IMG/VR virus record: IMGVR_UViG_3300042549_003177
Span: 1-27,451 of that record
Strand: one strand, 5' to 3'
Length of the DNA: 27,451 nt
Source of the DNA: a virus
Shown in pieces: positions 14,901 through 22,189 of this stretch (the first letter of the stretch is position 1; each line of letters opens with the position of its first letter). Both the position numbers and the translations under genes were made by a program. Under the pieces are notes generated by a model, which saw nothing but the letters and a program-made list of their open reading frames with translations, made no database searches and was not told the DNA's origin.

Positions 14901-17705
14901 TCTTACATTAGTCGAAGATGTATATGAATTGAAAGATGCGGTAGATACAAACGATGCAGTAGTTATTTCAGTTGGTTGATTGTTTGCCCCACCTACCCAA
15001 AGTTTTCCACTATCTAAACCTGGTAATTGTGCAGGACCTGGATTTAATACCAATCCTTTTCCACCACTACCACCTTTAGTTACTACTCCTAATAATTGAG
15101 TAACTGAATTACTTCCTGATGGTAAACTAGCTGACCAACCTCCACCTTCTGCTACATATATTGATTGTCCTGCTACATAGCCAGTTAAATCAATTCCTTC
15201 GATTAAACCTAATACGATTGCATTTGTAGTGTTTGCTGCACCAATAGTTTCGTTTGATACAAATGTTACTGGCATCTTATTAGGGTCTGCCGCATCTGCT
15301 TTGAATACTATTGGGTTAGCACCTTGTGAACCACTAATATATAATGGGTCACCTTTTGTTATATTCTCACCTGTATATACTACTTCAAAAATTGTAGTTG
15401 CTGCACTACCTGTATCAACACTTACACTAAATGTAGATGCATTACCTTTTGTAAAAGTAATTGTGTTTCCACTTGCTGATGCAGTTATCAAAGAACTTGC
15501 AGTGATTGCTGAAGTTACATAAGATGAAGTTGCTCCATTTAAAGCGTTTATAGATGTTTGTGCACTTTGTGTGAACGTATTTATATTGTTTACAGATGTG
15601 AACAAACTTGCAGTTGCAGAGTTTACATTTGTAATCGATGTATTAACACTTGCACTGTTTGTATTCAACGCATCAATACTAATCTGTTGAGATGCCGAAC
15701 TTGCATTCAAATTAGTTACCGAAGTATTAAGTGATGCAGTAGTTGTATTTAAATTCGATATAGAGGTGTTTAAGCTCTGCGTCGTGGAGTTTAAATTACT
15801 TATTGATATGTTTACACTCGCAGAATTAGATTCCAATGAATCAACTCTTTGGTTGTTAGATGAAGTATATGCGTTGAAAGATGCAGTAGTTACTAATCCA
15901 CTAATATCAACTGATGATGTTAATACAGGTGTTCCATTAACTGTCAAACTACCTTGCACTTTAACACTACCAGAAAGAGTTTGCACATCACTCAACTCGT
16001 CACCAAACTGATTAGAACCAGAAGAATAGATTACAGATGAACTTTCAAATATCGTTTGTAAGTAAGTAAATGATGCAGAAAATGCAGTTATGTTACCTGT
16101 AATAATTTGGTTACCAATAAAGTTGTTACTACCCGTTGTTGCGTATGAACCAGTTTTATCTTGTAAACTATCTATCTCACCTGCCAATAGTATATTTACA
16201 CCTTCTTGCGATTGTGTAAATGTATTCAATGCATCAATACTAATCTGTTGAGATGCAGAACTTGCATTCAAATTAGTTACTGAAGTATTAAGTGATGCAG
16301 TTGTAGAATTAATATTACTTATAGATACTAATGCTGATGCACTAAAAGTATTTAAGTTATTTATAGAAGTTACTAATGATGCAGTAGATTGTGATGCAGT
16401 AAATGTATTTAATGCACTTATAGATGTATTAACACTAGCACTATTTGTATTTAATGCATTTATACTAATCTGTTGAGAAGCAGAACTTGCATTTAAATTA
16501 GAAATTGATATTAATGTAGATGCACTAAACAATTCTAAATTTTGTGTTTCAATTAATAAACTTGCAGTTGTTGTGTTTAAGTTATTAATTGATATCTGTT
16601 GAGATGCTGAACTTGCATTCAATTGAGATATAGATGAATCCGTAGATGCAGTGAATGCATTGAATGAAGATGTAGTTACAAAGTTACCTGCTGAACCACT
16701 CACATCAGGTATATTAACTGCAAAGGTTGTATTATTACCTTTAGTAAAAGTTAAGTTTCTATTTCCATTATCAAAAGAAGCAGTGATTAAAAACGAACCA
16801 CTCTCTGTTTCAGTTACATAAGATGAAGTTGCTGCATTTAAAGAATTAATACTAACTTGTTGAGATGCTGAACTTGCATTCAAATTAGAAATTGATATTA
16901 ATGCCGATGCACTAAATGTTTCTAAATTTTGTGTTTCAATTAATAAACTTGCAGTAGTACTTTCAATATTAGTTAATCTATTTAATGTAGATGCACTAAA
17001 AGTATTTAAGTTATTTATAGAAGTTACTAATGATGCAGTAGATTGTGAAGCAGTGAATGTATTTAATGCATTTATACTAACTTGTTGAGAAGCAGAACTT
17101 GCATTCAAATTAGAAATAGAAATTAATGCAGATGCACTAAATATTTCTAAATTTTGTGTTTCAATTAATAAACTTGCCGTTGCAGAGTTTATATTTGTAA
17201 TAGATGTATTAACACTAGCACTATTTGTATTTAAATTACTTATTGATACTAATGCTGATGCACTAAAAGTATTTAAGTTATTTATAGAAGTTACTAATGA
17301 TGCAGTAGATTGTGAAGCAGTGAATGTATTTAATGCAGATATAGATGTATTTACGCTAGCACTATTTACTTCTAAAGAACTTACTCTTTGGTTATTAGAT
17401 GAAGTATATGAATTAAACGAAGAAGTTGTTACTAAACTACCTGTATTGATATTAGCCACTAAAGATGATGTTGCAAATGCAGATGTTTTTCCACTTGCAT
17501 TACCTACATAGATGTATCCTTGTTGTAATGATGCAGTTAAACTTCCTGATAAGAATAAATCTCCTGCAGTATTAACTGAAACACCAATAGGATTACCAAA
17601 ACCATCTTCTAATCCAATCAGATTAGCACTAGCTGTATTATCAGTAGCTAAATGAATTATCGATTGAAAACTTCTTGATACATAAAGGTTACTTAAATTA
17701 CCCAT
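11934..17705 (-). CDS. Giant repeat-rich fibre protein with coiled coils and YadA-like repeats
   Basis: A 1923-residue Ser/Thr/Asn-rich protein, the largest gene here. After a short N-terminal region (1-60), residues about 90-600 and 620-750 consist of 14-residue units of the form LNxxSASxxxSIxN, as expected of a trimeric coiled coil. Four modules of the type SLQQGYxxVGxxxGRT with a following ATSSF lie near residues 58-82, 1100, 1350 and 1610. At about 1670-1800 there are roughly eight Asn-Val-Ala-Ile-Gly units of the YadA head beta-roll type. The C-terminus ends in MYMIVNPY, with no S74 chaperone-peptidase visible. It is likely a long tail or side fibre for host attachment. Near-identical internal DNA repeats suggest recombination. 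Confidence 0.85.
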   Translation of the reverse strand: MGNLSNLYVSRSFQSIIHLATDNTASANLIGLEDGFGNPIGVSVNTAGDLFLSGSLTASLQQGYIYVGNASGKTSAFATSSLVANINTGSLVTTSSFNSYTSSNNQRVSSLEVNSASVNTSISALNTFTASQSTASLVTSINNLNTFSASALVSISNLNTNSASVNTSITNINSATASLLIETQNLEIFSASALISISNLNASSASQQVSINALNTFTASQSTASLVTSINNLNTFSASTLNRLTNIESTTASLLIETQNLETFSASALISISNLNASSASQQVSINSLNAATSSYVTETESGSFLITASFDNGNRNLTFTKGNNTTFAVNIPDVSGSAGNFVTTSSFNAFTASTDSSISQLNASSASQQISINNLNTTTASLLIETQNLELFSASTLISISNLNASSASQQISINALNTNSASVNTSISALNTFTASQSTASLVTSINNLNTFSASALVSISNINSTTASLNTSVTNLNASSASQQISIDALNTFTQSQEGVNILLAGEIDSLQDKTGSYATTGSNNFIGNQIITGNITAFSASFTYLQTIFESSSVIYSSGSNQFGDELSDVQTLSGSVKVQGSLTVNGTPVLTSSVDISGLVTTASFNAYTSSNNQRVDSLESNSASVNISISNLNSTTQSLNTSISNLNTTTASLNTSVTNLNASSASQQISIDALNTNSASVNTSITNVNSATASLFTSVNNINTFTQSAQTSINALNGATSSYVTSAITASSLITASASGNTITFTKGNASTFSVSVDTGSAATTIFEVVYTGENITKGDPLYISGSQGANPIVFKADAADPNKMPVTFVSNETIGAANTTNAIVLGLIEGIDLTGYVAGQSIYVAEGGGWSASLPSGSNSVTQLLGVVTKGGSGGKGLVLNPGPAQLPGLDSGKLWVGGANNQPTEITTASFVSTASFNSYTSSTNVRLNNIESTTASLNTSVNNINSATASLFTSASLGLTTASFSGNTLTFTKGDATTFGVIIPDVSGSTINTGSFATTGSNTFNGQQNIAGANKIGFGTTPNDVYIHSPFNGVTSVDLDIINYSIAGGKTNINASNGLNLSAAGTGVSIIGNTIISGSNGLGLTGSLSTTGTFTSSLQQGYVWVGDVNGKTTTVATSSFAGSTINTGSFATTGSNTFNGNQIINGLTTINVGAAGTESQKDIIVVTGSVIDGKSYTNVTFGLQDYPSSGDNLKDAFAFDYYSSGYAFGAGFFHNGIRTGSELLASGSGNSFGGKGYAISQLRQLGTGSFLNQYASIINIGALPAATTDFILIGHNALPYLQLSSLSNQITGSTIISGSNGLRVIGNQTITGSLILSSSNAVELTVIGETQLTGSLGISGNLTSSLQEGYVWVGNSSGRTTTVATSSFGGGGGSVNTGSLMVTGSVAVNVLTFTKGDGSTFDLTVAASGSAPAGTISGSSQITELGFAITGSNTFRGNQTITGSVDVSGSAKQTFNAPTLGNQTDLVVVKGATVNGVPFNQQTIGVQNYDFGSDAYKNAFVIEAWDSSGYNFGGEALVNGETAQFLAVASGSAAGGTRQGVIGVFDNGNQKVKAVLSGQIIEIGGTGTAASVVTTVDSITIGRSSITSVISGSLRIQNTLTASLQQGHVLVGNASGRTTTVATSSFGGSTFPFTGNAVITGSLTVSGSVTIQGDTTFVNKSGNTSNVILGSNAMTNITGNVTSNVAIGAGAMRYTSGSTQCVAIGANALGITTGSNNFAIGAETLASNTTGNQNVAIGVGALNNNKTGNLNTAIGNDAGFRNVSGSRNVYIGPNAGNDHYGDGTIIIGGYSGGGQILNNNIILSDGNGNVELQYSGSTWTTENNFVVSGSLSAANDIKMGRGTDKPTNKVTVGSGGLIVSNSLVTADSYIFATNDTTVGNYSPVVSNITNGSFSLSNGGYGGNISVMYMIVNPY
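15661..15740 (-). repeat. 80-base repeat within the fibre gene, copy 1
   Basis: This segment matches 16222-16301 with three mismatches by hand alignment. Each encodes coiled-coil units containing LNASSASQQISIDALNT. The mismatches appear to be silent third-position changes, which implies selection on the protein. Confidence 0.75.
16222..16301 (-). repeat. 80-base repeat within the fibre gene, copy 2
   Basis: Partner of the repeat at 15661-15740, in the same orientation and codon phase, 561 bases apart. That spacing is a multiple of three, so recombination between the copies would keep the reading frame. Confidence 0.75.
16336..16416 (-). repeat. 81-base repeat within the fibre gene, copy A
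   Basis: This 81-base unit (27 codons, encoding LNTFTASQSTASLVTSINNL and the next seven residues) differs from copies B and C by two bases in my alignment. Copy A and copy C share further similarity on the high-coordinate-free side (lower coordinates), with ATA/ATTGATACTAATGCT just before the unit. Confidence 0.8.
16990..17070 (-). repeat. 81-base repeat within the fibre gene, copy B
   Basis: Identical over all 81 bases to copy C at 17257-17337. It lies 654 bases from copy A and 267 bases from copy C, both multiples of three, so exchange between copies would delete or duplicate coiled-coil length in frame. Confidence 0.82.
17257..17337 (-). repeat. 81-base repeat within the fibre gene, copy C
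   Basis: Identical over all 81 bases to copy B. Absence of even silent changes between B and C suggests a recent duplication or gene conversion inside the fibre gene, unlike the surrounding units, which differ more. Confidence 0.82.
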
Positions 17706-17742
17706 ATTTGTTTATTTTTATATGTTTATCTATTTTTAATTA

Positions 17743-18258
17743 TTATCCCAAATCAAACAAACAACGATTTTTATCATTGTGAGTAGTAAGTGTAAATGTT
17801 GCTACCCATCCTGCTAATCCATTATTATATTCATCTGCAAAAGCAACACAATTAATATCACTATCTATATCAAATCCCTGCACTCCTCTTTGTGTGTATG
17901 ATGTTAAATCATTAATGATTGATAATGTGTTAGCATGGATATCTACGGTATCATCTACACCATAGAATGGTACTATTAATGAGTTTCTATTACCTGATGA
18001 TTCATTATCCTTATTCTTAATTTTATCAGCAACAATCAATTGAATTGTATAATTGGTAACATTTGTACTAAAGTTAGATTCAGTAATCAAAATATTACCC
18101 AATGGATATGCGGGATATTGTTCGGTATCTATCTTTGAAATATCACCTTGTGTTACAACAGCAATAGATGGGTGATTATTCATTATTGTCTTAAAATAGT
18201 TTAGGACATTATAATATAATGAATAATTCGTACCTGTATTATGAATAATTTGACTCAT
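17743..18258 (-). CDS. Putative tail terminator / neck protein
   Basis: A 171-residue protein with the layout of a tail-completion protein from Bacteroidota-type phages. It opens with a helix (YSLYYNVLNYFKTIMNNHP at about 12-31), then IDTEQYPAYPLGNILI at about 43-58, a strand NYTIQLIVADK, and a C-terminal part with GWVATFTLTT followed by CLFDL. The mixed alpha/beta order (helix, strands around a YPL motif, helix at IHANTLSIINDL, last strand) fits the tail-terminator fold that caps the tube before head joining. It lies six bases after the connector candidate and before the giant fibre. The role is inferred from pattern and position. Confidence 0.65.
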   Translation of the reverse strand: MSQIIHNTGTNYSLYYNVLNYFKTIMNNHPSIAVVTQGDISKIDTEQYPAYPLGNILITESNFSTNVTNYTIQLIVADKIKNKDNESSGNRNSLIVPFYGVDDTVDIHANTLSIINDLTSYTQRGVQGFDIDSDINCVAFADEYNNGLAGWVATFTLTTHNDKNRCLFDLG

Positions 18259-18264
18259 AGTTTA

Positions 18265-18783
18265 TTATAGTTGTATACCCCCAAAATATTGATTACTCTG
18301 GTCTGGATATATCTGTGTTTGATTACCAACCGTTTCTAAATATTGTGGAATATTGTTTGAATAAGAAATCAAATAGTTTTGTAATCGAAGGGCGTAATAA
18401 TCTGCATTTGTTTGTGCAATTTGTTTAAGGTAATCTATTTCCGATTTAGTTGGTGCTTCACCTTGCTCACTCTTTTGTTTTACAGCACCATTTGATTTAA
18501 ACTGCACCGAACTGAAAGGAATATACTCCACACATGCATACCATATTAAAGAGTTTTTAATATAATCATCCAATAGTTCTTGGTAATAAATGCTCAAAGT
18601 ACCAACGGTTCCTGCTACGATTTGTGCTTGTAAATAATCAAAAAGGACAGTACCCAATAAGTTCTTTAAGTACTTATCTTGTGATACTCTTACAAATGGT
18701 AATAAAGCATCTGCATCTATTGCACCTTGCAATGGTGTATTCTTTATAATATCGTTTCTTGTAATGAAAAGTGCGTAAGCCAT
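18265..18783 (-). CDS. Putative head-tail connector / adaptor protein
   Basis: A 172-residue, mostly helical protein directly after the portal gene (nine bases), the normal place for a head completion adaptor. It opens with ITRNDIIKNTPLQGAID and then a helix with VSQDKYLKNLLGTVLFDYL (about 32-50), a pattern I associate with adaptor-like proteins of Bacteroidota phages (possibly the DUF6712 type, not verified). A central helix YYQELLDDYIKNSLIWYACV and a charged helix rich in Gln and Lys follow. The tail is Gln/Asn/Tyr-rich and probably flexible. Its leader AAAGATATGGCT equals that of the tail-tube-like gene. Confidence 0.65.
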   Translation of the reverse strand: MAYALFITRNDIIKNTPLQGAIDADALLPFVRVSQDKYLKNLLGTVLFDYLQAQIVAGTVGTLSIYYQELLDDYIKNSLIWYACVEYIPFSSVQFKSNGAVKQKSEQGEAPTKSEIDYLKQIAQTNADYYALRLQNYLISYSNNIPQYLETVGNQTQIYPDQSNQYFGGIQL

Positions 18784-18792
18784 ATCTTTATA

Positions 18793-20100
18793 TTAGTTAT
18801 ATTCTTTTGAGAAAAATGCTGAATTAGTTCCTACTTGTCTAATAAAGTTTACATCACTCATTTCTTCAGCTTTATTTGGTAATGGTTCAAATGAGGTTTC
18901 ATCTTCACTATCTTCAGTAGTAGCAGGATTTTCCATTGAATCATTTACATCATCTTCTACTTCAGATACAGATTGACCCGTTTCTTCAGCAGTTTGTGAA
19001 AGGATTACCAATGGAGTTAATTGTTCAAAATACAATTCCAGCTCATCACCATATCCACCTTCAGTTAATGCTGCATCTAATGAGTTTAGAATTAGATTTT
19101 GGAATGGAGATATTGTCATAGTTTGAAGAATACTAAATGCAGTTTTCATTTCCTCTGATTGAGAACTAAAACCATTAACTTCAGTTCTGATACCAAATAG
19201 TAATGGAGATGTTACTCTGTGTGCAACTAGGATTCTATCTTGTGTATATCTTGCTACATAATCATATTTCTCGTGTAGATTCTCAATAGAGATTACATCA
19301 ATAGTTGGTTTAGTTGCAGGGTCATCATTAAATGATAACATAAATCTACCTGCATTATCCGTACCTGTGAATTTAGCTTGAACTAAATCTTCAATAGTTT
19401 GTCTTTCTTCAGGTGCAGGAACTCCATTATTAAAGTTAATCATTACTGCTGGTAAGAAACCATTTGTAATGTTATTATAATGTAGGTTACTTATCTCACC
19501 TTCAGATATACTAAATTGTAATGCTGCTACATAATCAGGTAGTGAATAGTAATATAGTCCTGGTGAATAGTTTTTAATGTAAAGAATTTCCATCTTTTCA
19601 TTTGATGTTCCAAATGCAGGTATCTTCTTTTTATCTTTAACTTTTCTCTGGTCATTCCAATCTACACAATAGTAATAGTTTTCTATACGAGGATTATTAT
19701 ATATCTTTTCAGCTCTTAACAATTGGACTGGAGTATGATACATTTTGATTATCTTTGTATGTTCATCATTCCAATATACTTGGTATGCTGCATTACCATA
19801 TAATTTCAAATCGAATGTTACTCTTTTAGTTTCTTCTTGTGGAATTATCTTTTGTAAAACGGAATCAAATGCTTCGTTTTTAGAATACAATCCTTTACCA
19901 TATATCAAATCAGCAATACCTTCTATACATGCTGAATTAGTTGTAGATACGTTATAAGCAGAAGTAACTGCATCAAAGAAGTCATCGTGTCCGTAAACAC
20001 CAAAAGGTACGAATGGATACCTTGTCTTTGTATCCTCCGTAATGATTGGAAGTTGATTATTATTTACATTAACGATAGAAAATTTCTGTCCTTGTTTCAT
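18793..20100 (-). CDS. Portal protein
   Basis: A 435-residue portal of the compact HK97/PBSX type. It forms the dodecameric vertex through which DNA is packaged and to which the tail attaches. Supporting features are the early DDFFDAVTSAYNVS, the segment VTFDLKLYGNAAYQVYW at about 93-109, the YHTPVQLLR strand, the middle ISNLHYNNITNGFLPAVMINF at about 205-225, and the helical ILVAHRVTSPLLFGIRTEV at about 290-308 followed by the long stem helix FSILQTMTISPFQNLILN. The C-terminal 75 residues are acidic and disordered (VSEVEDDVNDSMENP, EDSEDETSFEP). It lies after the capsid and tail tube genes rather than before them. The preceding small gene ends two bases upstream. Confidence 0.85.
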   Translation of the reverse strand: MKQGQKFSIVNVNNNQLPIITEDTKTRYPFVPFGVYGHDDFFDAVTSAYNVSTTNSACIEGIADLIYGKGLYSKNEAFDSVLQKIIPQEETKRVTFDLKLYGNAAYQVYWNDEHTKIIKMYHTPVQLLRAEKIYNNPRIENYYYCVDWNDQRKVKDKKKIPAFGTSNEKMEILYIKNYSPGLYYYSLPDYVAALQFSISEGEISNLHYNNITNGFLPAVMINFNNGVPAPEERQTIEDLVQAKFTGTDNAGRFMLSFNDDPATKPTIDVISIENLHEKYDYVARYTQDRILVAHRVTSPLLFGIRTEVNGFSSQSEEMKTAFSILQTMTISPFQNLILNSLDAALTEGGYGDELELYFEQLTPLVILSQTAEETGQSVSEVEDDVNDSMENPATTEDSEDETSFEPLPNKAEEMSDVNFIRQVGTNSAFFSKEYN

Positions 20101-20101
20101 A

Positions 20102-20461
20102 TTAGTCCATTATTATGTAGTGATTTTCACTAACATTAGAGATGTATTGTGTATTTTTATTTTCGTAAACTGCTTTATCAATTGATTGTGATGCATACAC
20201 TTGTATTGAACCATCCCATATTGGTTCAATTGAACCTGAATTAAGTAATGTTGCTCTATATTCTCCTCCAACTATTGCTCCACTAATATCCATAGAGAAT
20301 GATACAAATGATTCGTATGGTTTATAAGTTAATCCACTAATTGATGCAGTAAAATTATATTGAGTAGTCATATCTTGCAGAGCCAGAGCAAATATTGCAC
20401 TACCTGTTGGTTGTGTTCTGAAAGTATATTGATTAGATTGAGATATGTAATATGGTAACAT
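20102..20461 (-). CDS. Hypothetical structural protein before the portal, 119 aa
   Basis: This is the first gene after the strong terminator that ends the capsid and tail-tube block. It is beta-rich (YTFRTQPTGSAIFALALQD, FVSFSMDISGAIVGGEYRATLL) with a Ser/Thr/Tyr-heavy composition like the tail proteins. The C-terminal half contains IEPIWDGSIQVYASQ, a pattern I have met in small proteins next to Bacteroidota phage portals. No membrane segment or catalytic motif is visible. The gap to the portal gene is one base, so it is expressed together with the portal. It may be a decoration or neck protein; function is unknown. Confidence 0.62.
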   Translation of the reverse strand: MLPYYISQSNQYTFRTQPTGSAIFALALQDMTTQYNFTASISGLTYKPYESFVSFSMDISGAIVGGEYRATLLNSGSIEPIWDGSIQVYASQSIDKAVYENKNTQYISNVSENHYIIMD

Positions 20462-20522
20462 TATCTTATAATTAGGTTATCTATATCTAGTAATAACAAC
20501 GAATTAACTACAAATAGTTAAA

Positions 20523-20554
20523 ACAAAAAAAACCCCTACATTTCTGTAAGGGTT
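20523..20554 (-). terminator. Intrinsic terminator after the tail-tube-like gene
   Basis: On the minus strand a ten-pair stem with one mismatch (arms 20531-20540 and 20545-20554, loop 20541-20544) is followed by eight consecutive T, then G and four further T. It lies 22 bases downstream of the stop at 20577, inside the otherwise gene-free 115-base gap. It probably ends or reduces transcription after the capsid and tail tube genes, so the portal and following genes must be reached by read-through or a promoter in the gap. Confidence 0.85.
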
Positions 20555-20576
20555 TAATATTTTATGCTATACTGAA

Positions 20577-21122
20577 TTAGGAGTTAGTTCCGTAAACTAC
20601 TGTGTAGTTATTAGTCAAACCAGCTAATGCATTAGTTGTAGTTGAGCCTGTTAAGAATACTGCTGGCAATTGTTCCTGACCAGTGAACGTAACTGAATAA
20701 CCATAAAGGTCACCCAATGCTGCTCCTGTTTGAATTGTACCTGCGGTAACATCTGCACCTTCTCTTTCACCAACTAATAGTGCATCTCCGTTTTGTGTCC
20801 AAACAATGATTTGAGGTCTACCATAAGCCATAAGCTTCAATTGAGTAGTCATTTCATTTGTTAACTTCTTCAAATTAAGAACTAATTCTTGAGAGAAGAA
20901 AGTTGTTCCGTTTTCACGAGATGAATTTACAGTTTCAGTATACGCACTTGTTCCCTTTAATTCATAGTAGTAAAGAGAAGAGCCGGATGGAACTGCTGTT
21001 AGTTCTCCGTTTCCGTTTTTAGTGAAAGAACCTGTTGTGTAGTTAATGAAGTAAACTCCTTGAAGTCCACCTACACTTTCCTTACATACTTCGTTTCTTC
21101 CAGCTGATAAATTACAAGCCAT
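20577..21122 (-). CDS. Putative tail tube (major tail) protein
   Basis: I choose the ATG at 21122, giving 181 residues; a start 48 bases upstream would run through the hairpin after the capsid gene and lacks the AAAGATATGGCT leader. The N-terminus MACNLSAGRNEVCKESVGG and the C-terminal half (LKLMAYGRPQIIVWTQNGD, then GALGDLYGYSVTFTGQEQLP reading with one intervening residue) match a beta-barrel tube-like pattern from Bacteroidota phages. Its place right after the capsid gene and before a strong terminator suits a highly expressed structural protein. A minor head protein is a less likely alternative. Cysteines at 3 and 13 are noteworthy. Confidence 0.68.
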   Translation of the reverse strand: MACNLSAGRNEVCKESVGGLQGVYFINYTTGSFTKNGNGELTAVPSGSSLYYYELKGTSAYTETVNSSRENGTTFFSQELVLNLKKLTNEMTTQLKLMAYGRPQIIVWTQNGDALLVGEREGADVTAGTIQTGAALGDLYGYSVTFTGQEQLPAVFLTGSTTTNALAGLTNNYTVVYGTNS

Positions 21123-21151
21123 ATCTTTATTATTTAAGTTTGTTTGATAAT

Positions 21152-21174
21152 AGGGGTGAGAATATCCCACCCCT
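21152..21174 (-). terminator. Hairpin after the capsid gene, weak or partial terminator
   Basis: Perfect seven-base arms (AGGGGTG at 21152-21158 and CACCCCT at 21168-21174) surround a nine-base loop, 12 bases after the capsid stop. In minus-strand RNA the hairpin is followed by UAUUAUC rather than a U-run, so it may act as a pause, processing or 3'-end-stabilising element rather than a full terminator. On the plus strand a T-run follows, which could block antisense transcription. Confidence 0.6.
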
Positions 21175-21185
21175 TTAGTTTTTTA

Positions 21186-22160
21186 TTATACTGCTGCTCC
21201 GTAGTATACGATATCAGAACCGATACCGAATTGAGTACCTGCAGTGTATCTCATTACAATTCTGTAGTTTTGAGAACCATCGATGTTAGCCATGTCCAAT
21301 ACTCTTACTTCGTTGTAATCAGATAATAAACCTGTACCGAAGAATAAGTTAGATTTTTGAGCTGCAACTACTTTAGATGCACCCATACCTGGACAATGGA
21401 ACATTTCAATTCCGTTGAAGTTCAATGGTTTCTCACCTATGTTCATTTGGTTGTTGAAACCATTTGCACCTGCTGAACCACCTGCTAATGCCTGCTGATA
21501 AGCCTTAACTACGTTAGTTGGAACATACAATGCCAAATCTTGCTTACCATATACAGTTGTAGGGATACTAGCAACGATATCGTTCAATTTAGATAATACG
21601 TTAGTTGCAGTGATTGAACCAGAGATTACAGTTGAAGTACCTTCTGCTTTAGCTGAAACTACTGCTCCTGCTCCACCAGCTGCAACAGATGCAGATAATG
21701 CAGTTTGGAATCCAGGGAATGAACCATTGGTGTTTGTACCTTGCCAAATAGCAATTTCAGTTGCTTCGGCGATTTGTCCACCAACATAAGAGATTAAGAA
21801 ATCGTTGAAGTTCTTTGGAATTTCATCGAATGCAGAGAATCCCAAGGAAAGAGCTTCCCAAGAATCTACGAACTCTTGCTTACACAATTGTAAGTTAACT
21901 TGTAGTTCTTTTGGAGTCAATACTTGTTCAGAGATTGCTACTGAACCTGATGTTACGAAATCGCAAGAAGCATCTTGTACGATACCAGATACATCTAATT
22001 TTTGGATTACAGATTTGAACTTCACGTTTGGCATGATAGTTACATACTTCTTATCCAAAGTGTTTGCACTTAACAACGCCGCTGCGATGTATCCTGATGC
22101 TGCCTCACCTGCGTAGGTTGTGGTTACAGTAGGAAGTGCGAAATTTTGTTTTGCTTTCAT
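21186..22160 (-). CDS. Major capsid protein (HK97-fold)
   Basis: At 324 residues it has the size and layout of an HK97-fold capsid protein and follows a scaffold-like gene. It starts after a short N-terminal arm with TTTYAGEAASGYIAAALL at 13-30. An extended E-loop-like region VTIMPNVKFKSVIQKLDVSG lies at about 40-59, and CDFVTSGSVAI precedes VLTPKELQVNLQLCKQEFVDSWEALS at 82-107, typical of capsid proteins from these phages. A Gly/Ala-rich insertion is at about 165-190, and the A-domain-like C-terminal part holds ALYVPTNVVKAYQQAL and MRYTAGTQFGIGSDIVYYGA. Its own hairpin and the later terminator suggest a stable, high-level message. Confidence 0.88.
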   Translation of the reverse strand: MKAKQNFALPTVTTTYAGEAASGYIAAALLSANTLDKKYVTIMPNVKFKSVIQKLDVSGIVQDASCDFVTSGSVAISEQVLTPKELQVNLQLCKQEFVDSWEALSLGFSAFDEIPKNFNDFLISYVGGQIAEATEIAIWQGTNTNGSFPGFQTALSASVAAGGAGAVVSAKAEGTSTVISGSITATNVLSKLNDIVASIPTTVYGKQDLALYVPTNVVKAYQQALAGGSAGANGFNNQMNIGEKPLNFNGIEMFHCPGMGASKVVAAQKSNLFFGTGLLSDYNEVRVLDMANIDGSQNYRIVMRYTAGTQFGIGSDIVYYGAAV

Positions 22161-22189
22161 TTTACTTTGTTTTTTAATGAATTAATATT

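Noticed and set aside
12133-16011. Several open plus-strand frames of 60 to 170 codons opposite the fibre gene
   Set aside because: They are antisense to a low-complexity Ser/Thr/Asn-rich gene, which leaves opposite frames open; they lack family features and plausible starts.
15661-17337. Regular repeats as a possible CRISPR array
   Set aside because: The repeats are in frame, encode coiled-coil units, vary in spacing and lie wholly inside one long gene.
21123-21170. Earlier start for the tail-tube-like gene
   Set aside because: The added 16 residues would be translated through the hairpin after the capsid gene, while the ATG at 21122 has the same AAAGATATGGCT leader as another late gene.
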